From the NCBI GenBank assembly GCA_902783515.1, contig CACZRK010000066.1, forward strand, positions 1 to 6,596: 6,596 nt of DNA. The letters run 5' to 3'. Position 1 is the stretch's first letter. Each line of letters begins with the position of its first letter. The notes under the pieces are model-generated. The model worked only from the letters and a program-made list of their open reading frames with translations. It had not been told where the DNA came from and made no database searches. Below, piece by piece: positions 5,157 through 6,596 of the stretch. The stretch is from an uncultured Coriobacteriaceae bacterium (GTDB lineage Bacteria; Actinomycetota; Coriobacteriia; Coriobacteriales; UMGS124). Position numbers and translations under genes: made by a program.

Positions 5157-5576
5157 CTGCCCGTCGACGGGTGCCGCGGACGCATCGCCCTCAGCCTGCG
5201 CGGCCTCGGGACGCGGGCGCTCGACGATCTCCCCGTCCACGACATCGTAGTAGCGGGCGTTGGCCCACAGGTGCTCCAGGCGGTAGAACTGGCGCGCCTG
5301 CGGCTGGAACAGGTGCACGATGACGGGACCGTAGTCGATGAGCGCCCACGAGCACTCCTCGCGACCCTCGATCGCGATGGGCTCGGCGCCCTCCAGCTTC
5401 AGAGTGTCCTCGACGTCGTCGACGAGCGAGTCCACGTGGCGGTTCGTCGTGCCGGTCGCGATCACGAAGAAGTCGGTGATGTCGGCGACCTCGGACACGT
5501 CCGCGATCACCACGTCGGTGGCCTTCTTGTCGTCAAGAACGTGAGCTGCGGCGAACGCGAGATCCTTCGGCTCCAC
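5148..5576 (-). CDS. rsfS: Ribosome silencing factor RsfS
   Basis: RsfS binds ribosomal protein L14 (uL14) on the 50S subunit and blocks joining with the 30S, lowering translation under poor nutrition. The 142-residue protein shows the family motifs in order: DVVIADVSEVADITDFFVIA (21-40), TGTTNRHVDSLVDDVE (41-56), CSWALIDYGPVIVHLF (75-90) and FYRLEHLW (97-104). An Ala/Glu-rich tail of about 20 residues follows and is probably disordered. The start is GTG at 5576-5574: AAGGAGG at 5591-5585 is spaced 8 nt and the homology begins within a few residues. The frame is open up to an ATG at 5654, but that extra stretch is a run of arginines with no SD. The gene lies downstream of nadD and yqeK, the usual neighbourhood, but after a 138-nt gap. 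It converges with dinB. Confidence 0.95.
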   Translation of the reverse strand: MEPKDLAFAAAHVLDDKKATDVVIADVSEVADITDFFVIATGTTNRHVDSLVDDVEDTLKLEGAEPIAIEGREECSWALIDYGPVIVHLFQPQARQFYRLEHLWANARYYDVVDGEIVERPRPEAAQAEGDASAAPVDGQPA

Positions 5577-5584
5577 GCTTGCAT

Positions 5585-5591
5585 CCTCCTT
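5585..5591 (-). promoter_or_regulatory. SD site deciding the rsfS GTG start
   Basis: AAGGAGG on the minus strand lies 8 nt before the GTG at 5576. An ATG overlapping the end of this site (5584-5582) is out of frame with rsfS and is ignored. Confidence 0.8.
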
Positions 5592-5593
5592 CT

Positions 5594-5645
5594 GCCGGCG
5601 CGCGTCTCGCCGCCGGCGCTCGTGCGCGCCCCTGGTCGGGCGCGC
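5594..5645 (-). promoter_or_regulatory. Tandem hairpins in the rsfS leader
   Basis: On the minus strand an 8-bp perfect stem GCGCGCCC/GGGCGCGC (5645-5638 with 5631-5624, 6-nt loop) is followed by a 7-bp stem (5617-5611 with 5600-5594, 10-nt loop). The second ends 2 nt before the AAGGAGG of rsfS. A weak -10-like TACTAT lies upstream at 5665-5660 without a recognisable -35. The pair may form a structured leader, or the first may terminate the yqeK transcript. No function is established. Confidence 0.35.
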
Positions 5646-5714
5646 CCTTCTCATCCGTCCATAGTACAGGTTCGCGTCGGGCGCCCGCCTCGCCGCGGCC
5701 GCGTCACCACCGCA

Positions 5715-6434
5715 TCAGCGCGCTCCGCCGGCGGCGGCCGGCGCGTCCAGACGGTCGGCGTAGGCGTTCCAGACGTCCACGCACGGCGGGTAGACGTAGC
5801 GGTGGCGCTTCACGAGATAGAGCAGGTTCTGCTGCAGGCACGCGGCGAACAGGACGTCCAGCGGGTCGGCCGCGCGCGAGCGCAGCGCGTCCAGGTCCGG
5901 GCCCCGCAGCGGCTCCAGCATGTCGGCGCAGTAGATCACGATGTCCAGGGCGGACATCCCCTCGGCCCCCACGGTGTGACGCGCGATCGCCTGGAACGCC
6001 TCCGGCGGCAGGTCGTCAAACTCCTGCGGCAGGGTCGCCGCCGCGGTCATGCCGTGCAGCACCGGCGTGACGCGATCGTCGCGCGCGGACAGGCCCAGGC
6101 CGACGCGGCGTGCCTTCTCCCAGAGCTCGTCCGCCGAGAGATGCTTGTCCCAGTCGTGCAGTAGGCCCGCGGCACAGGCGACGAACTCGTCCACGCCATG
6201 CGCCCGGGCGATCCGCCGCGCCGTCTCGGCGACCGAGAGGCTGTGCCGCAGGCGGTGCCCCGAGAGATGGCCCTCCACGCGGGCGACGATCTCGGCGAGC
6301 CGCGCCTGCCGCGCATCGTCGAGCGCCGTGGCGGCCGGGCCCGCCCAGCCGTAGTCCTGGCGCGGGTCCACCTGCAGGACGCGCACGCCGAACCCCGTCG
6401 ATGCCGCCTCGGAGGCGGCACGCTTCTTCCCCAT
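5715..6434 (-). CDS. yqeK: YqeK-type HD-domain hydrolase (probable Ap4A hydrolase)
   Basis: Characterised YqeK proteins are metal-dependent HD-domain enzymes that split diadenosine tetraphosphate symmetrically to two ADP. The signature residues are visible: H64 in RLRHSLSVAETA, the HD pair H93-D94 in AGLLHDWDKHLS, H127, H153 in ARHTVGAEGMSALD, and D171 in IYCADMLEPLRG. The 239-residue protein is longer than the usual roughly 190. The excess is mainly about 45 N-terminal residues before the HD domain, starting with a basic GKKR, plus a short Ala/Gly end. I place the start at ATG 6434, 10 nt from AAGGAG (6450-6445). A GTG two codons earlier (6440) overlaps the nadD stop as GTGA and is 4 nt from the same SD; either gives nearly the same protein. 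Linkage to nadD and rsfS is common and supports the identity. Confidence 0.92.
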   Translation of the reverse strand: MGKKRAASEAASTGFGVRVLQVDPRQDYGWAGPAATALDDARQARLAEIVARVEGHLSGHRLRHSLSVAETARRIARAHGVDEFVACAAGLLHDWDKHLSADELWEKARRVGLGLSARDDRVTPVLHGMTAAATLPQEFDDLPPEAFQAIARHTVGAEGMSALDIVIYCADMLEPLRGPDLDALRSRAADPLDVLFAACLQQNLLYLVKRHRYVYPPCVDVWNAYADRLDAPAAAGGAR

Positions 6435-6436
6435 GT

Positions 6437-6596
6437 TCACTCAGCTCCTTCCCTGCGGAACGCGCCGGCCGCCGTGCGATACAGGCCGCGCCCGTCAATG
6501 TAGGCGCGCACGCGCGGGTCGAGTAGGCCCGTCGTCGAGCGCCCCTCGGCCACGAGCCTGCGGACCTGCGTCGAGGAGACCCGCGTGACGTCCCCC
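6437..6596 (-). CDS. nadD: Nicotinate-nucleotide adenylyltransferase, C-terminal part (cut by window edge)
   Basis: NadD joins ATP and nicotinate mononucleotide to form deamido-NAD, a late step of NAD synthesis. Only the last 52 codons are inside the window; the gene continues beyond 6596. The fragment contains VSSTQVRRLVAEG, the conserved ISSTxIR-type nucleotide-binding motif of the family. LLDPRVRAYIDGRGLY follows, matching the usual NadD ending (pVxxYIxxxxLY). About 13 further residues (RTAAGAFRREGAE) extend past that point. Its last codons contain the ribosome binding site of yqeK, and the stop (6439-6437) lies 2 nt before the yqeK ATG or overlaps its alternative GTG. Identification rests on this short but characteristic end plus the gene context. 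Confidence 0.87.
   Translation of the reverse strand, partial: GDVTRVSSTQVRRLVAEGRSTTGLLDPRVRAYIDGRGLYRTAAGAFRREGAE

Noticed and set aside
5577..5654. Arginine-rich N-terminal extension of RsfS from an ATG at 5654
   Set aside because: No clear SD, composition typical of out-of-frame GC-rich DNA, and the GTG at 5576 has an ideal SD and matches the family start.
1..6596. CRISPR arrays, tRNA or rRNA genes, insertion sequences, phage or toxin-antitoxin genes
   Set aside because: Looked for on both strands: no regularly spaced repeats, no cloverleaf-like segment, no transposase or integrase motifs. Every stretch longer than about 140 nt other than 1451-1719 is occupied by a recognised gene.

Overview
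The window is GC-rich (roughly two-thirds G+C by eye) with compact bacterial gene packing, clear Shine-Dalgarno (SD) sites and several GTG/TTG starts. These traits and the protein sequences suggest a high-GC Actinomycetota. A Coriobacteriia-type genome (Olsenella/Atopobium/Collinsella-like) is my best guess, made from general impression and not from any search.

Layout: (1) Positions 1-1450, minus strand: a ribosome and tRNA maturation operon read rpsP > khpA > rimM > trmD. Its genes are 2 nt apart, 1 nt apart, then overlap by 4 nt; trmD runs off the left edge. (2) Positions 1451-1719: a 269-nt divergent intergenic region. It holds the likely rpsP promoter, two small dyads over that promoter, an rpsP leader hairpin, and a GC-rich leader for the gene on the other side. 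(3) Positions 1720-5078, plus strand: an OmpR-type response regulator, its membrane histidine kinase, and DNA polymerase IV (dinB) 83 nt downstream with no obvious promoter of its own. (4) Positions 5079-5147: a convergent junction with GC-rich hairpins. (5) Positions 5148-6596, minus strand: nadD (3' end) > yqeK > rsfS, the common NAD/Ap4A/ribosome-silencing neighbourhood. A 138-nt structured gap precedes rsfS.

The two minus-strand blocks are core housekeeping: ribosomal protein S16, an RNA chaperone, 16S rRNA processing, tRNA m1G37 methylation, NAD synthesis, dinucleotide hydrolysis and ribosome silencing. The plus-strand block between them is a sensory and mutagenic-repair cassette. The kinase probably senses an extracytoplasmic signal and phosphorylates the regulator. 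Whether dinB is co-transcribed with or controlled by this pair is inference.

I found no mobile element, CRISPR array, RNA gene or clearly undescribed system. The best leads are the two-component/dinB linkage and the structured non-coding regions before rpsP and rsfS.
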